Notes: generated from the letters alone by a model not told the origin. A DNA stretch of 64,000 bases from Gemmatimonadaceae bacterium (GCA_019752115.1 JAIEMN010000025.1:1-64000), one strand, 5' to 3'; positions 35,171-46,308 are shown, counted from the stretch's first letter. Made by a program: numbers and translations.

Positions 35171-35484
35171 CACCACCACGCACCGGCCGCGTGCAGGATC
35201 GTTTCGGCGACCAACATCGGGAGCGCCGCGATCAGCAGCCGCTCGCGCTGTCCGATCCCGAGATTCGCGAGCAGCTCCGGGGCGCCCGCGCGGCGGAGGT
35301 CGACCTCCGAGAGCAGCAGTGAGACGCCAACACTCCAGAGCACCGTGGACACGCCAAGCCACGGGCGGCCCTCGACCCGATCGAGGTGCACGACCGAGAC
35401 GGCGACGCTGAGCACCAGACGCACGCCCGCGTAAATCGCAAACGCATCGCGGGCGTGGCGGAGGGGGAGGCCGGCGCGGGGCAT
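35167..35484 (-). CDS. Small membrane protein, putative ABC partner
   Basis: A 105-residue protein from ATG 35484 (upstream codons lie in the repeat element). Three hydrophobic segments: AIYAGVRLVLSVAVSVV, LGVSTVLWSVGVSLLL and LLIAALPMLVAETILH. The stop overlaps the GTG of the ABC ATPase. With only three predicted segments it is too small for an ordinary ABC permease, so it may act as a homo-oligomer, or a permease gene may be elsewhere. No named family is recognised. Function inferred from coupling only. Confidence 0.6.
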   Translation of the reverse strand: MPRAGLPLRHARDAFAIYAGVRLVLSVAVSVVHLDRVEGRPWLGVSTVLWSVGVSLLLSEVDLRRAGAPELLANLGIGQRERLLIAALPMLVAETILHAAGAWWW

Positions 35485-35544
35485 GACGCGTGTACCGCGC
35501 CGGCCAGGACTGGGTTCCTTGAGGAGCGCTTGCTGCGCGGCGCG

Positions 35545-35698
35545 GGCGCGCGCTGGCGCGCGCTTATGGCAATGGAGAAGCGAGAGGCGAGTGGCAGTGG
35601 GAGTGACGAGCGTGAGTGCTGGGGCGATCGTCACGCCACTCATGCACACGTCCCCAACTCCCGCTCGCCTCTTGTCTCTCCAGTTCAGCCAGCGCGCC
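35545..35698. repeat. 154-base palindromic repeat element, copy 2 (inverted)
   Basis: Arms 35573-35618 and 35637-35682 pair over about 46 bases, best in the outer TGGAGA...AGAGGCGAG and inner TGAGTG blocks. It is homologous to the 34311-34466 element in reverse orientation: its right flank matches that element's left flank and its left flank matches the other's right flank. It lies directly against the MATE gene's stop codon (35698). The two copies bracket the ABC gene pair. Confidence 0.8.
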
Positions 35699-37104
35699 TA
35701 CCTCACCCCCAGCTGGATCTTCTTCCACGCCCCCTGCTCAAACCGCCATACGCTCAGCACCGCCCGCAGGAAGTGCCCCATCACGATCGCGAGCCAGATG
35801 TGGTGGGGCTCCAACCGGCCTTGCGTCTGCATGAAGGTGAGAAAGCCGATCGGCAGCGCGAACTGGGAGATGAGCGAGATATAGAGTGGACTGCGCGTAT
35901 CGCCGGTACCCTGCAGGCCGCCGGTGAACGTCAGGGCGACCGTAATGAACAGGCCGGAGATGCTGAGATAGGCGAGCAGCTCGCGGCCGATGCGCACCAC
36001 GTCCGTTTCGTGCATGCCGAAGATCGCGAGCAGCGGGCCCGGGATGAGCAGGAAGAGCGCGCCCACGACGACGGCGATGCCCAGCCCGATCTTGGCGGCT
36101 TCGCGCACGGCGAGATGGCTACGCTCCGGTTGCTTGGCCCCGAGGTTCTGACCGGCAACGGCGGCGGCCGCGCCCATCAAGCCCACGCTGGTCCACGTCA
36201 CGAGCGAGAAGAGCTCCGTATACCCCACCGCATACGCGGCCTGCGCCTCGGCGCTCTGCGCGGTACCGCCGATGAATCGCAGCAGCAGCACGCCGGCGAT
36301 GTTCATCGCGATCCCCTGCAGGCCGGTAGGGAGCCCGAAGCGAAAGAGCGCGCGGATGATTTCCCAGTCGGGCTTCCAGCTCATGCCGCGGAAGTCGATT
36401 ACCCAGGTGCCGCTGAACAGCTTGTAGATGGAGTACACGGCCACGAGCCCGCTGGAGATCATCACGCCGGCGGCAGCGCCAGCCGTGCCCATCGCCGGGA
36501 TGGGCCCCAGCCCTCGGATCAGCAACACGTTGAAGGCAATGTTGCCGATCGTCAGCGCGATGCCGAGGCGCAGCCCGGTCTTGGCATCGCCCGCCGAGCG
36601 CAGCGCACCGCCCAGCATGAAGAAGAGCATCATGCCGAAGCCGAAGACGAACATGATGCGCAGATACGGCAGCGCCTCGTGCTGTACGGCCGGCGCGGCG
36701 TTCACGAGGCCGAGCAGGAAGGGCGCGGCCACGTACCCGATGGGCGCCAGCACGCCGACGCTCAGGATGAGCGCGAGGAGGAACGCCTGACTCGCCGCCT
36801 TGTTCATGCTGGCTTCGTCGCCGGCGCCGGCGTAGCGCGCCACGAGCACGCCCATCCCGCTGAAGAGCGACGAGATGAAGACCATCACCACCAGAAAGAT
36901 CTGGAAGCCCACTCCGATCGCCGCGTTTCCGGCGAAGCCGACATACTGCCCCACCAGCGCATGGTCGATCATTCCCTGCAGACCGGCAATCACGTTCTGC
37001 AGGACGGTGGGCCACGCCACCTTCCACACCGCGGGGCCGATCGGCCCTTCGACGATGCTGCGGTCGATCTTGCGCGTCGCGGTGGTGGAGGCGGCGGTGG
37101 CCAT
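35698..37104 (-). CDS. MATE family efflux transporter
   Basis: A 468-residue integral membrane protein with 12 predicted hydrophobic segments in two halves. MATE-typical sequence: IDHALVGQYVG, PLLAIFG, GGLQGTGDTRSPLYI near the end of each half. The start is ATG 37104, only 2 bases after the paaZ stop, so it is probably co-transcribed with the paa genes. MATE proteins export cationic drugs or aromatic compounds with Na+ or H+. Placement at the end of a phenylacetate operon suggests export of a toxic intermediate such as a CoA-derived or oxepin-related by-product; that is inference from position only. Confidence 0.88.
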   Translation of the reverse strand: MATAASTTATRKIDRSIVEGPIGPAVWKVAWPTVLQNVIAGLQGMIDHALVGQYVGFAGNAAIGVGFQIFLVVMVFISSLFSGMGVLVARYAGAGDEASMNKAASQAFLLALILSVGVLAPIGYVAAPFLLGLVNAAPAVQHEALPYLRIMFVFGFGMMLFFMLGGALRSAGDAKTGLRLGIALTIGNIAFNVLLIRGLGPIPAMGTAGAAAGVMISSGLVAVYSIYKLFSGTWVIDFRGMSWKPDWEIIRALFRFGLPTGLQGIAMNIAGVLLLRFIGGTAQSAEAQAAYAVGYTELFSLVTWTSVGLMGAAAAVAGQNLGAKQPERSHLAVREAAKIGLGIAVVVGALFLLIPGPLLAIFGMHETDVVRIGRELLAYLSISGLFITVALTFTGGLQGTGDTRSPLYISLISQFALPIGFLTFMQTQGRLEPHHIWLAIVMGHFLRAVLSVWRFEQGAWKKIQLGVR

Positions 37105-37106
37105 CG

Positions 37107-39164
37107 TCAGGCCGCCGCGGCGGCGGTGCTGCGACGGACGAGCGTGAGGATGGAGTACACCGCCACCGGCTCCTGATGCTGGTTGAAGACCTCCACGTCC
37201 CACTCCACGACGCCCTGCGGAATGGTGCCCTCGGGGGTGTCCTTCTTGGTCTTCTGCTTGACGGTGAGGCGCACGTGAATGGTGTCGCCCGGATACACCG
37301 GCTTGGTGAAGCGCAGCTTCTCGAGTCCGTAATTGGCGAGCATGGGCCCCAGATCCGGCTGCACGAACAGCCCGGCCGCGGCCGACACGATGAAGTACCC
37401 GTGCGCGACCCGCCCTTCGAACACGCCGTTGCTGCGGGCGTGCTCGTCGTTCATGTGGGCGTAGAACGTATCACCCGAGAGCGTGGCGAACGCCTCGATA
37501 TCCTCGAGGGTGATCGTGCGCGACTTCGTGATCAGCGTGTCGCCGACCTCGAGCTCATCGAAGGTCTTGCGGAACGGATGGATCGCGTCGGTGATCTCAT
37601 CGGCGCCGCGCGTCCACTCGCGGGTGATGGCGGTGAGCATGTTGGGGCTCCCCTGCAGCGCGACCCGCTGCAGGTAGTGGCTCACGCCACGCGCCCCGCC
37701 CATCTCCTCACCGCCGCCAGCGCGGCCGGGGCCACCGTGCACGAGATTGGGGAGCGGCGAGCCGTGCCCGGTGCTCTCCTTCGCGCTGGTGCGGTCGAGC
37801 ACCAGCATGCGGCCGTGATAGGGCGCCGTGCCCAGGATGACCTCACGCGCCACGTGGGGATCGTGCGTGACGAGTGACCCCACGAGCGATCCACGACCGA
37901 GGCGGGCGAGCTGCACCGCCTCACCCAGATCGCGATAGGGCATGATGGTGTTCACCGGCCCGAACGCTTCGATGTCGTGCGGCTCCAGACGATGGAGCGG
38001 ATCGCTGCAGTAGAGCAACTCCGGCGCGTAGAAGGCGCCCTTGTCACGATCGGCGCCGATCACCGCAAAGTCGGTCACCCCGTAGACCTGTTCCGTGGCC
38101 AGGCGAATGCGATCGGCACTCTCGCCCACGGCGCGCACCTGCGTGCGGCTGGCGAGCGGGCCCATGCGCACACCCTCGGCGGTCGGCGCCCCAATGGTGG
38201 TGGTGCTCAGCCGCTTCGCCAGTGCCTGAATGACCGCCTCCTCCATCCCCGACGGCACGATCGTACGCCGGATGGCGGTGCACTTCTGCCCCGCCTTGGT
38301 GGTCATCTCACGGGTGACTTCCTTGATGAACAGGTCGAACTCTTCGGTGCCCGGTGCCGCGTCGGGCCCGAGGATGCAGCAGTTGAGCGAGTCCGCTTCC
38401 ATGTTGAAGCGCACCGAGTGGCCCATGATGGCCGGTGCCGCCTTGAGCTTCTGCCCGGTAGCCGCCGAGCCGGTGAACGCCACCACATCCAGCTCCTCGA
38501 CATGATCGAGGAGGGTGCGGGCCTCGCCGCAGATCAGCTGAATGGCGCCCTCGGGGAGCACGCCGGTGTCGAGGATGGCCTTGAACACCGCGTGAGAGAG
38601 ATGGCTGCCCGTGGTGGCGGGCTTCACGACACAGGGGACACCAGCCAGCAGCGCCGGCGCCATCTTCTCCAGCATGCCCCACACGGGGAAGTTGAAGGCG
38701 TTGATGTGCACCGCGGCGCCTTCCATCGGGACCATGATGTGCCGCCCCACGAACGTGCCGTTCTTCGAGAGCGGCTCGGTGGGGCCATCGATGTGGAAGC
38801 GCTCGTTGGTGAACTCGCGGCGCCCGCGGCTGGCGTAGGCGAAGAAGGTGCCGATGCCGCCTTCGATATCCACCCACGAATCACCACGCGTGGCGCCGGT
38901 GAGATACGACAGCGGATAGAACTCTTCCTTGCGCTCCATCAGCGTGATCGCGATGCGCTTGAGCATCAGCGCCCGTTCATGGAACGTGTAGGCGCGCAGC
39001 TTCGGGCCACCCACCGTGCGGGCGTAGTGCAGCATGGCCTTGAAGTCGAGACCGGCCGCCGACGTCTCGCCGATCTTTTCGCCGGTCACGGCATCGATGA
39101 GATCGCTCATGGGGCCGCTGCCGGCCACCCACTGACCGAGCGCGTAGTTCTGCAGCCGGTACAT
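37107..39164 (-). CDS. paaZ: PaaZ: oxepin-CoA hydrolase / aldehyde dehydrogenase
   Basis: A 685-residue bifunctional enzyme of phenylacetate catabolism, close to the 681 residues of E. coli PaaZ. The N-terminal two-thirds is an aldehyde dehydrogenase with the catalytic Cys region GQKCTAIRR and a GSAATGQ NADP site. The C-terminal third is a MaoC-type hydratase ([14 protein letters not shown], with the D and H positions) that hydrolyses 2-oxepin-2(3H)-ylideneacetyl-CoA to the open-chain aldehyde, which the first domain oxidises. The start overlaps the paaY stop (TGATG). It follows paaY and precedes the MATE gene. Confidence 0.95.
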   Translation of the reverse strand: MYRLQNYALGQWVAGSGPMSDLIDAVTGEKIGETSAAGLDFKAMLHYARTVGGPKLRAYTFHERALMLKRIAITLMERKEEFYPLSYLTGATRGDSWVDIEGGIGTFFAYASRGRREFTNERFHIDGPTEPLSKNGTFVGRHIMVPMEGAAVHINAFNFPVWGMLEKMAPALLAGVPCVVKPATTGSHLSHAVFKAILDTGVLPEGAIQLICGEARTLLDHVEELDVVAFTGSAATGQKLKAAPAIMGHSVRFNMEADSLNCCILGPDAAPGTEEFDLFIKEVTREMTTKAGQKCTAIRRTIVPSGMEEAVIQALAKRLSTTTIGAPTAEGVRMGPLASRTQVRAVGESADRIRLATEQVYGVTDFAVIGADRDKGAFYAPELLYCSDPLHRLEPHDIEAFGPVNTIMPYRDLGEAVQLARLGRGSLVGSLVTHDPHVAREVILGTAPYHGRMLVLDRTSAKESTGHGSPLPNLVHGGPGRAGGGEEMGGARGVSHYLQRVALQGSPNMLTAITREWTRGADEITDAIHPFRKTFDELEVGDTLITKSRTITLEDIEAFATLSGDTFYAHMNDEHARSNGVFEGRVAHGYFIVSAAAGLFVQPDLGPMLANYGLEKLRFTKPVYPGDTIHVRLTVKQKTKKDTPEGTIPQGVVEWDVEVFNQHQEPVAVYSILTLVRRSTAAAAA

Positions 39165-39781
39165 CACGACTCCTTGGGGGTTGGTGTCTCGGTCTTTCGT
39201 TGCTGCCAGGTGGCGAGCATCGCCATCTGCGTGGGCCGGTCGGCGGGAAGCTCCCGCAGCGGCTCCACCGGGCGCCAACGCTCGCGCATCGCCGCCGGCA
39301 GCTGCTGATAGAGGGCGGTGCCCTCGGTCTTCCACGCGAGCATGTCGTCGCTCACGTCTTTCACGATCTTGGCGGGGTTCCCCACGACCACCTTGCGCGC
39401 GGGGATCTCCATCCCGGCCGGCACAAAGGTGAGCGCGCCCACGATGGAGCCGCTACCCACGACGGCATTGTCCATGATCACGGCGTTCATGCCGATGAGG
39501 GCGTTGGCGCCAATGCGCGCCCCGTGCACGATGGCGCCGTGGCCGATGTGCGCGCCCGCTTCGAGCGTCACGACCACACCGGGGAACATGTGCACCGTAC
39601 AGTTCTCCTGCACGTTGCAGCCGTCTTCGATCACGATGCCGCCCCAGTCTCCGCGAATGGCGGCGCCGGGGCCGATGTAGACGTCGCGGCCGATGATCAC
39701 GTTGCCGGTGACCGCCGCCTGCGGATGCACGCACGCGCTCTCGTGCACCACCGGAATGAACCCGTCAAAGGCGTAGATCAT
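39164..39781 (-). CDS. paaY: PaaY: gamma-carbonic-anhydrase-like thioesterase
   Basis: A 205-residue left-handed beta-helix protein: repeated hexapeptides (VTGNVIIGRDVYIGPGAAI, HIGHGAIVHGARIGANALI) and the His ligands of gamma-class carbonic anhydrases. In phenylacetate clusters PaaY hydrolyses trapped CoA esters to release CoA. Start ATG 39781; the stop shares bases with paaZ. A 12-base gap follows paaJ. The E. coli protein is 196 residues, similar in size. Confidence 0.9.
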   Translation of the reverse strand: MIYAFDGFIPVVHESACVHPQAAVTGNVIIGRDVYIGPGAAIRGDWGGIVIEDGCNVQENCTVHMFPGVVVTLEAGAHIGHGAIVHGARIGANALIGMNAVIMDNAVVGSGSIVGALTFVPAGMEIPARKVVVGNPAKIVKDVSDDMLAWKTEGTALYQQLPAAMRERWRPVEPLRELPADRPTQMAMLATWQQRKTETPTPKES

Positions 39782-39793
39782 GCTGAGTCGCCG

Positions 39794-41026
<1,233 letters not shown>

Positions 41027-41043
41027 GGGGAGCGCGGTTGGTG

Positions 41044-41490
41044 TTACGCAAAGTGTTGCCCGATGACATGCGGGCGCGTGGTGCGGTACGCCGTGCCGCG
41101 GAAGAAGCCCACGGTGACGTTGTCCTGATTGGTGACGGTGACCTCGCAGAAGGCGAGGCGATTGGAGGCGCTCTGTTCCACCCCGACCGCGCGCAGGCGA
41201 TCGCCGGGTTTGCAGGCCACCGGGAAGCTGATGGTGCAGTCGATAGCGACGCTCAGGAGACCGCCGCTGTTCACCACGAAGGCGAAGGCGCTGTCGGCCA
41301 GGCTGAAGAGCACGCCGCCGTGCAGCGTGCCGAAGCCGTTCACCATCTCCTCGCGCACCGTCATGGTAAGCACCGAGCGGCCCACCGCCGACTCCACCAC
41401 CTCGACACCAAGCCACTGCGAGAACCGGTCACGCGCCATGAGGTGCGTGATGATCTCGGGGGCGCTCGGCGGGGGCACCGTGTCAGACAT
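41044..41490 (-). CDS. paaI: PaaI: hotdog-fold acyl-CoA thioesterase
   Basis: A 148-residue hotdog thioesterase with the family motif NGFGTLHGGVLFSLADSAFAF, which includes the active-site Asp. PaaI hydrolyses ring-hydroxylated phenylacetyl-CoA, a housekeeping step that frees CoA from dead-end epoxide products. ATG 41490 overlaps the 3' end of paaH by 8 bases, so they are coupled; an upstream start at 41517 would lengthen the protein by 9 residues with no signal. Followed by paaJ after 17 bases. Confidence 0.92.
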   Translation of the reverse strand: MSDTVPPPSAPEIITHLMARDRFSQWLGVEVVESAVGRSVLTMTVREEMVNGFGTLHGGVLFSLADSAFAFVVNSGGLLSVAIDCTISFPVACKPGDRLRAVGVEQSASNRLAFCEVTVTNQDNVTVGFFRGTAYRTTRPHVIGQHFA

Positions 41491-42688
41491 ACCGGTCGGC
41501 GCTGAGGAGCGACGCACCGGCGCGCACGGCCTGCCGGAGCCGCACGCTCGGGCGATAGCGCATGTCCCCCGTCTCCGCCTGCAGCGCCTCGAGACGCGCG
41601 AGCACGGTGGCTGGACCGATGGTGTCGCCCCAGGCGAGGAGGCCGCGGGGATAGTTCACGCCGGTGGTCATGGCGAGCTCGATGTCGGCCGGCGACGCCA
41701 GGCGCAGATGCACCGCCTCCACCGCTTCGTTCACCAGCATCGCGAGAATGCGATCGACAATGCGCTGCGCGAGCGCCGCATCCTCCGTGGCCGCCGGGGT
41801 CGCGGCGCCCTCGCGATGGTCGTAGAAGCCACGGCCGCTCTTGCGACCGAGCCACCCCGCTTCGAGCAGGCGCTGCTGCGCGATGCTCGGCCGGTAGCGC
41901 GGATCGTGGTACATGCCCTCAAAGACCGAGCGCGTCACGGCGAAGTTCACATCGTGGCCAATGAAGTCCATCAGCTCGAACGGCCCCATGCGGAAGCCGC
42001 CGATGGTGCGCAGGGCCCAGTCGATCGTGGCGATATCGGCGATGCCCTCTTCCTGCACGCGCAACGCTTCGCCGTAGAACGGTCGCGCCACGCGATTGAC
42101 CAGGAACCCCGGCGTGTCGGCGGCCAGCACGGTGACTTTCTTCCAGCTCGTCACGAGGGCGCGCGCCGCATCGCGCACGGTGTCGGCCGTGCCGATGGCG
42201 GGGATGATCTCCACCAGCGGCATGATCGTGGCCGGATTGAAGAAGTGCACACCCACCATGCGCTCACCGCGTGCGCAGGCGCCGGCGAGGGCCGCGATGC
42301 TGAGGGAGGAGGTGTTGCTCGCCAGGATGGCGTCCGGTGCCACCACGGCCTCCAGCGCGCGAAAGAGCACCTGCTTGGCCGCCAGCTGTTCAATGATCGC
42401 TTCGATCACCACGCCGCAGGGGGCAAATGCCTGGAGCGCCGCGTCGTCCACCCCCTCGACGTACGTGATGCGGGCGAGCACGGCATCGGCTTGCTCGCTC
42501 GTCAGGCGTCCCTTCTCGATGTCGCGCGCCAGCGCCTTGGCGTGCCCCGCCTTCGCGCGCGCCACGGCGGCGGGCATGGCATCGGCGAGCACGACCGGAT
42601 GGCCGTGCATCGCGGCAACCTGCGCGATACCGGCGCCCATCGCGCCGGCGCCGACCACGCCGACTGGCGTTTCGCTCGTCACGGTCAT
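41483..42688 (-). CDS. paaH: PaaH: 3-hydroxyadipyl-CoA dehydrogenase
   Basis: A 401-residue NAD-dependent 3-hydroxyacyl-CoA dehydrogenase. The Rossmann motif is GVVGAGAMGAGIAQ (residues 9-22), the catalytic His lies in VHFFNPATIMPLVEI, and the C-terminal domain contains GPFELMDFIGHDVN. E. coli PaaH is larger; this size is typical of the non-fused form. It oxidises 3-hydroxyadipyl-CoA to 3-oxoadipyl-CoA for the thiolase. Starts 6 bases after paaG; overlaps paaI. The second half (about 290-401) is a repeat of the C-terminal domain. Confidence 0.92.
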   Translation of the reverse strand: MTVTSETPVGVVGAGAMGAGIAQVAAMHGHPVVLADAMPAAVARAKAGHAKALARDIEKGRLTSEQADAVLARITYVEGVDDAALQAFAPCGVVIEAIIEQLAAKQVLFRALEAVVAPDAILASNTSSLSIAALAGACARGERMVGVHFFNPATIMPLVEIIPAIGTADTVRDAARALVTSWKKVTVLAADTPGFLVNRVARPFYGEALRVQEEGIADIATIDWALRTIGGFRMGPFELMDFIGHDVNFAVTRSVFEGMYHDPRYRPSIAQQRLLEAGWLGRKSGRGFYDHREGAATPAATEDAALAQRIVDRILAMLVNEAVEAVHLRLASPADIELAMTTGVNYPRGLLAWGDTIGPATVLARLEALQAETGDMRYRPSVRLRQAVRAGASLLSADRYV

Positions 42689-42694
42689 GGGCCG

Positions 42695-43492
42695 TTACGC
42701 GCCGCGATACACGGGGGCCCGCTTCTCGAGAAACGCGCGCACGCCTTCCTCATAGTCCGCCGTACGCCCCGCCTCGTGCATCGCCTGCGCTTCCACGTCG
42801 AGCTGCGCGTCGAGCCCGTTGGCGAAGCTCGCGTTGAGCGCGCGCTTCGTGAGCCCGAAGCCACGCGTCGCCTGCGTGGCCAACTGCTTCGCCATCGTCA
42901 TCACGCGATCCATCAGTTCGGCCTTGGGCGCCACATCCCAGATCAGTCCCCACTCCTTCGCCTTGGCCGCCGGCATCTTCTCGGCGAGGAAGAACATCCC
43001 CGTGGCACGCTGCATGCCCACCAGGCGCGGCACGAAGAACGTGCCGCTCGTATCGGGAATGAGCCCGAGCTTGGCGAAGCTCTCCACAAAGCTGGCGTCG
43101 TCGGCAGCAATGGTGAGATCACACGCGAACGCGAGATTGGCGCCCGCACCGGCGGCGATACCGTTCACCGCGCAGAGTACCGGCTTCTCGAGCGTGCGAA
43201 TGGCGCGGATGATCGGGTTGTAGCTCGCCTTCACGATCTCGCCGATATCCGGCATGGGGCCGCCATCCTGCGGCAGCGCTTCGGCGAGATCCTGTCCGGC
43301 GCAAAAGCCACGGCCGGCGCCGGTGAGCACCACGGCGCGCACCGTCTGGTCGGTGGCGGCGTCCGCGAGCGCGGCCTGCAGCGCCAGCGCCATCTCGCGG
43401 TTGAAGCTGTTCAGAACGTCGGGGCGGTTCAGCGTAAGCGTCAGGACGCCGTCGCCCCGCTCGACCTGGAGGGAGGGGGAGGTGGGAGACAT
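42695..43492 (-). CDS. paaG: PaaG: epoxyphenylacetyl-CoA isomerase / enoyl-CoA isomerase
   Basis: A 265-residue crotonase-fold enzyme. The oxyanion segment GAGRGFCAGQDLAE and the AAGAGANLAFACDL turn are followed by FAKLGLIPDTSG, whose Asp matches the catalytic Asp of PaaG isomerases, in place of the usual hydratase Glu. It converts the ring epoxide to oxepin-CoA. ATG 43492 was chosen because the sequence before it is not protein-like. It is the first gene of the cluster, divergent from the small membrane protein at 43644; the promoter must lie in the 151-base gap. Confidence 0.92.
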   Translation of the reverse strand: MSPTSPSLQVERGDGVLTLTLNRPDVLNSFNREMALALQAALADAATDQTVRAVVLTGAGRGFCAGQDLAEALPQDGGPMPDIGEIVKASYNPIIRAIRTLEKPVLCAVNGIAAGAGANLAFACDLTIAADDASFVESFAKLGLIPDTSGTFFVPRLVGMQRATGMFFLAEKMPAAKAKEWGLIWDVAPKAELMDRVMTMAKQLATQATRGFGLTKRALNASFANGLDAQLDVEAQAMHEAGRTADYEEGVRAFLEKRAPVYRGA

Positions 43493-43643
43493 CCGGTCAA
43501 AACTAGCACCCGCCCCTGCCGATGGCGCCGGGTCACCACACGCGCCGGCGCGCGCGTGCGCGGTGCTCGCGCATTCGCGGTTCGGGGCGTAATGTGCACT
43601 GGTCGTCCCACCTCTCCCGGTGTCTCCTTCAGGAGCCGCGCGC

Positions 43644-43967
43644 ATGACGTCCAATCTCGCCGCCTGGTTGACCACGATCGGCTGGACCGCCTTTGTCTGG
43701 GCCCTTGGCGGGCTGCTGGTGGTGAACGGAGCCGCCATCGCGGCGTGGGTGTGGAAGAAGGACCGCGCACTGGTCCAGCAGTGGGTCGCCCCCTGGCTCG
43801 CCGCCAATCTGCTGCTGGTCCTGCTTGGCGTCGGCATTCCGGCGGCCACCTCGGCGGTGCGCCTCGTGCTGATCGCGGTGGACGGCAGCCCGCCGATCTC
43901 CCTGCTGAATACCGCGAGCCGCGTCCTGGGCCGCCCTGCCACTCCGGGGGTTCGGCAGGCAGATTAG
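43644..43967 (+). CDS. Small two-TM membrane protein
   Basis: A 107-residue protein with two transmembrane segments (TAFVWALGGLLVVNGAAIAAWVW and LLLVLLGVGIPAATSAV). ATG 43644 is preceded by AGGAG at a spacing of 8; a GTG at 43620 is less likely. No family is recognised. It is followed directly (6 bases or fewer) by the 2-oxoacid dehydrogenase E1 gene, so the two are likely co-transcribed. Function is unknown. Confidence 0.65.
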   Translation: MTSNLAAWLTTIGWTAFVWALGGLLVVNGAAIAAWVWKKDRALVQQWVAPWLAANLLLVLLGVGIPAATSAVRLVLIAVDGSPPISLLNTASRVLGRPATPGVRQAD

Positions 43968-43973
43968 GTGGCT

Positions 43974-46106
43974 ATGCCAGCCAAGACTGCCACCCGGCCG
44001 GTCGCCCGCCTGTTTGGGCGCACCGACGGGCCCCGCCCCGGGTTCGATTGGCGCCGCATCGCGTATACCACGCTCGCGTCGCGCGCCCTCGATGACCTCG
44101 AAGAACAGACCAACCGCAATCGTGCGTCGGTTCCGCGTGAGCACCAGGTGCTCTACCAGTTCTCGGCGCGTGGTCACGACATGGCGCAGGTTATTCTGGG
44201 GTCGCTGCTCACGGGCAAGCGCGACGGCGCCGGCGCCTACTACCGCTCACGACCGCTACTGCTGTCGCTTGGGCTGAGCCTTGAAGACGCGCACGGCAGC
44301 CCGCTCGGGCGCGCCGGCGGGTTCAGCGGCGGGCGCGACATCGGCGTGGTGTGCAACCTCCCCGGGAAAGACAGCTGCACCGTGCTGCCGATGGCCGGCG
44401 ATGTGGGGTCGCAGTACACCCCCGCGGCGGGCTGGGCACAGAGCATTGTCTACCATCGCGACACGCTGCGTGACGAGGCGTGGGATCGCTGCCTGAGCGT
44501 CTCGCTCGGCGGGGATGCCAGCGTGGCCACCAATGGCTTCTGGGCCGCGCTCACGATGGCGACGACGCTGCGGCTGCCGATGCTCTTCTACATCGAAGAC
44601 AACGACCTCGGCATCAGCGTGCGCGGGGACATGCAGACGCCGGGCGCGAACATCGCCAAGAATCTGGCGAGCTTCGGCAATCTGTTCATTCGCGACGGCA
44701 GCGGTACCGATCCGCACGACGCGTCGGGGCTGTTGCAGGAAGCGGTGGAGCATGTGCGAGGCGGCAATGGTCCGGCGCTGGTGCGGCTGACGGTCCCGCG
44801 CCTCTCGAGCCATTCCGGTCCGGACAACCAGAAGGGGTACCGCACCGAGGCGGAGATCACCGCCAACGCCGAACGGGATCCGCTCCCGCGACTGCGCGAG
44901 TATCTCGTGCCGGCGCTGATGAGCGCCGCGGAGTGGACCGCGCTCGAAGCCGAGGTGCAGCGGGACGTGATCGCTGCGGTGGACCGCGCGCGTGCGCGCC
45001 AGATGCCCGACCCGACCACGATCGCGCAGCATCTGTACGCCGACCCCGCCGTGGGGTACGACGCGATGGGCGGGCTCTCGCGCGCCGAGCGCGACGCGTT
45101 GGGCGGGACCGACATCGCGAATGAAGACGGCGAGCTGCTGCGCTTTGCCGAGGCGGTGCGCCGCACGCTGCGGCACGAGCTCGCGGTGAACCCGAAGGTC
45201 GTGGTGTTCGGTGAAGACGTGGGCCGCAAGGGCGGCGTGCATCTCGTCACCGAAGGGTTGCAGAAGCAGTTCGGCAAGGAGCGCGTGTTCGACACCAGCC
45301 TCTCGGAAGAAGGGATCATCGGGCGGGCGGTGGCGATGGCCATCAGCGGGCTGGTGCCGGTCGCTGAGATTCAGTTTCGCAAGTATGCCGACCCCGCGAC
45401 GGAGCAGCTGAACAACACCGGCACGATGCGGTGGCGCACGGCGAACCGCTTTGCCGCACCGATCGTGGTGCGCATGCCGGGCGGCTTTGGCAAGGATGTC
45501 GGGGATCCGTGGCACTCGCTCTCCGACGAAGTGCGCTTTGCGCACGCGTACGGCTGGCAGGTGGCGATTCCCTCGAACGCCGCCGATGCGGTGGGGCTGT
45601 TGCGGGCGGCGATGCGCAGCCCGAACCCGACGATCTTCTTCGAGCATCGCTCGCTGCTCATGACGGGCGACGGCAGCGCGCGGTACCCGGGCGACGACTA
45701 CGTGTTGCCCTTCGGCAAGGCGCGGGTGGTCGCCGAGGGCGAGGCGCTGACGCTGGTGACCTGGGGCGCGATGGTGCATCGCTGCACCGAGGCGGTGGCG
45801 GATCTGGATGGACAGGTGGAGCTGCTCGACCTGCGGACCATCGCGCCGTGGGACAAGACGGCTGTGCTTGCTTCGGTGGCCAAGACCGGGCGCTGCCTGG
45901 TCGTCCACGAGGACAACCGGACGGCCGGGTTCGGCGCCGAGATTGCGGCGGCCGTGGCCCAGGAGGCCTTCTGGCACCTCGACGCCCCGGTCCAGCGGCT
46001 GGCCCCGGAGGACATTCCGGTGCCGTACCACCCCACCCTGCTGGACGCGGTCGTCCCGACGGTAACCGCCGTGCGCCGGGCCGTGGATGCGCTGCTGGCG
46101 CTGTAA
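43974..46106 (+). CDS. Fused alpha-beta E1 of 2-oxoacid dehydrogenase
   Basis: A 710-residue thiamine-diphosphate enzyme in which the E1 alpha and beta subunits are one chain. The alpha domain (about 30-330) has the ThDP/Mg motif SLGGDASVATNG...IEDNDLGIS. The beta domain (about 385-710) has VVVFGEDVGRKGG, FDTSLSEEGIIGRAVAMA and SLLMTGDG. Such fused E1 proteins usually act on branched-chain 2-oxoacids (isovalerate-type); no E2 or E3 gene is adjacent. The start may be GTG 43968 directly after the upstream stop or ATG 43974; the latter was chosen. Its position between the two paa clusters suggests joint use of acyl-CoA products, but that is inference. Confidence 0.85.
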   Translation: MPAKTATRPVARLFGRTDGPRPGFDWRRIAYTTLASRALDDLEEQTNRNRASVPREHQVLYQFSARGHDMAQVILGSLLTGKRDGAGAYYRSRPLLLSLGLSLEDAHGSPLGRAGGFSGGRDIGVVCNLPGKDSCTVLPMAGDVGSQYTPAAGWAQSIVYHRDTLRDEAWDRCLSVSLGGDASVATNGFWAALTMATTLRLPMLFYIEDNDLGISVRGDMQTPGANIAKNLASFGNLFIRDGSGTDPHDASGLLQEAVEHVRGGNGPALVRLTVPRLSSHSGPDNQKGYRTEAEITANAERDPLPRLREYLVPALMSAAEWTALEAEVQRDVIAAVDRARARQMPDPTTIAQHLYADPAVGYDAMGGLSRAERDALGGTDIANEDGELLRFAEAVRRTLRHELAVNPKVVVFGEDVGRKGGVHLVTEGLQKQFGKERVFDTSLSEEGIIGRAVAMAISGLVPVAEIQFRKYADPATEQLNNTGTMRWRTANRFAAPIVVRMPGGFGKDVGDPWHSLSDEVRFAHAYGWQVAIPSNAADAVGLLRAAMRSPNPTIFFEHRSLLMTGDGSARYPGDDYVLPFGKARVVAEGEALTLVTWGAMVHRCTEAVADLDGQVELLDLRTIAPWDKTAVLASVAKTGRCLVVHEDNRTAGFGAEIAAAVAQEAFWHLDAPVQRLAPEDIPVPYHPTLLDAVVPTVTAVRRAVDALLAL

Positions 46107-46308
46107 CAGTGCCGGCGCGTGACGAAACGCACACCGCCTTCCGATCGTCTCGTCCTCACGTGCACACATCACCACCCTCGAGGGGGGTAAACGTGACGTA
46201 TCGCACGCCGGCACAATGGCTTAGTATTCGACAGGCCCCTTGGCATGCGTGCCCACGGGGCCGGCGGACGCTGGCGGTCCGTTTTTCGGCTCTATCACAG
46301 AGGACTCC

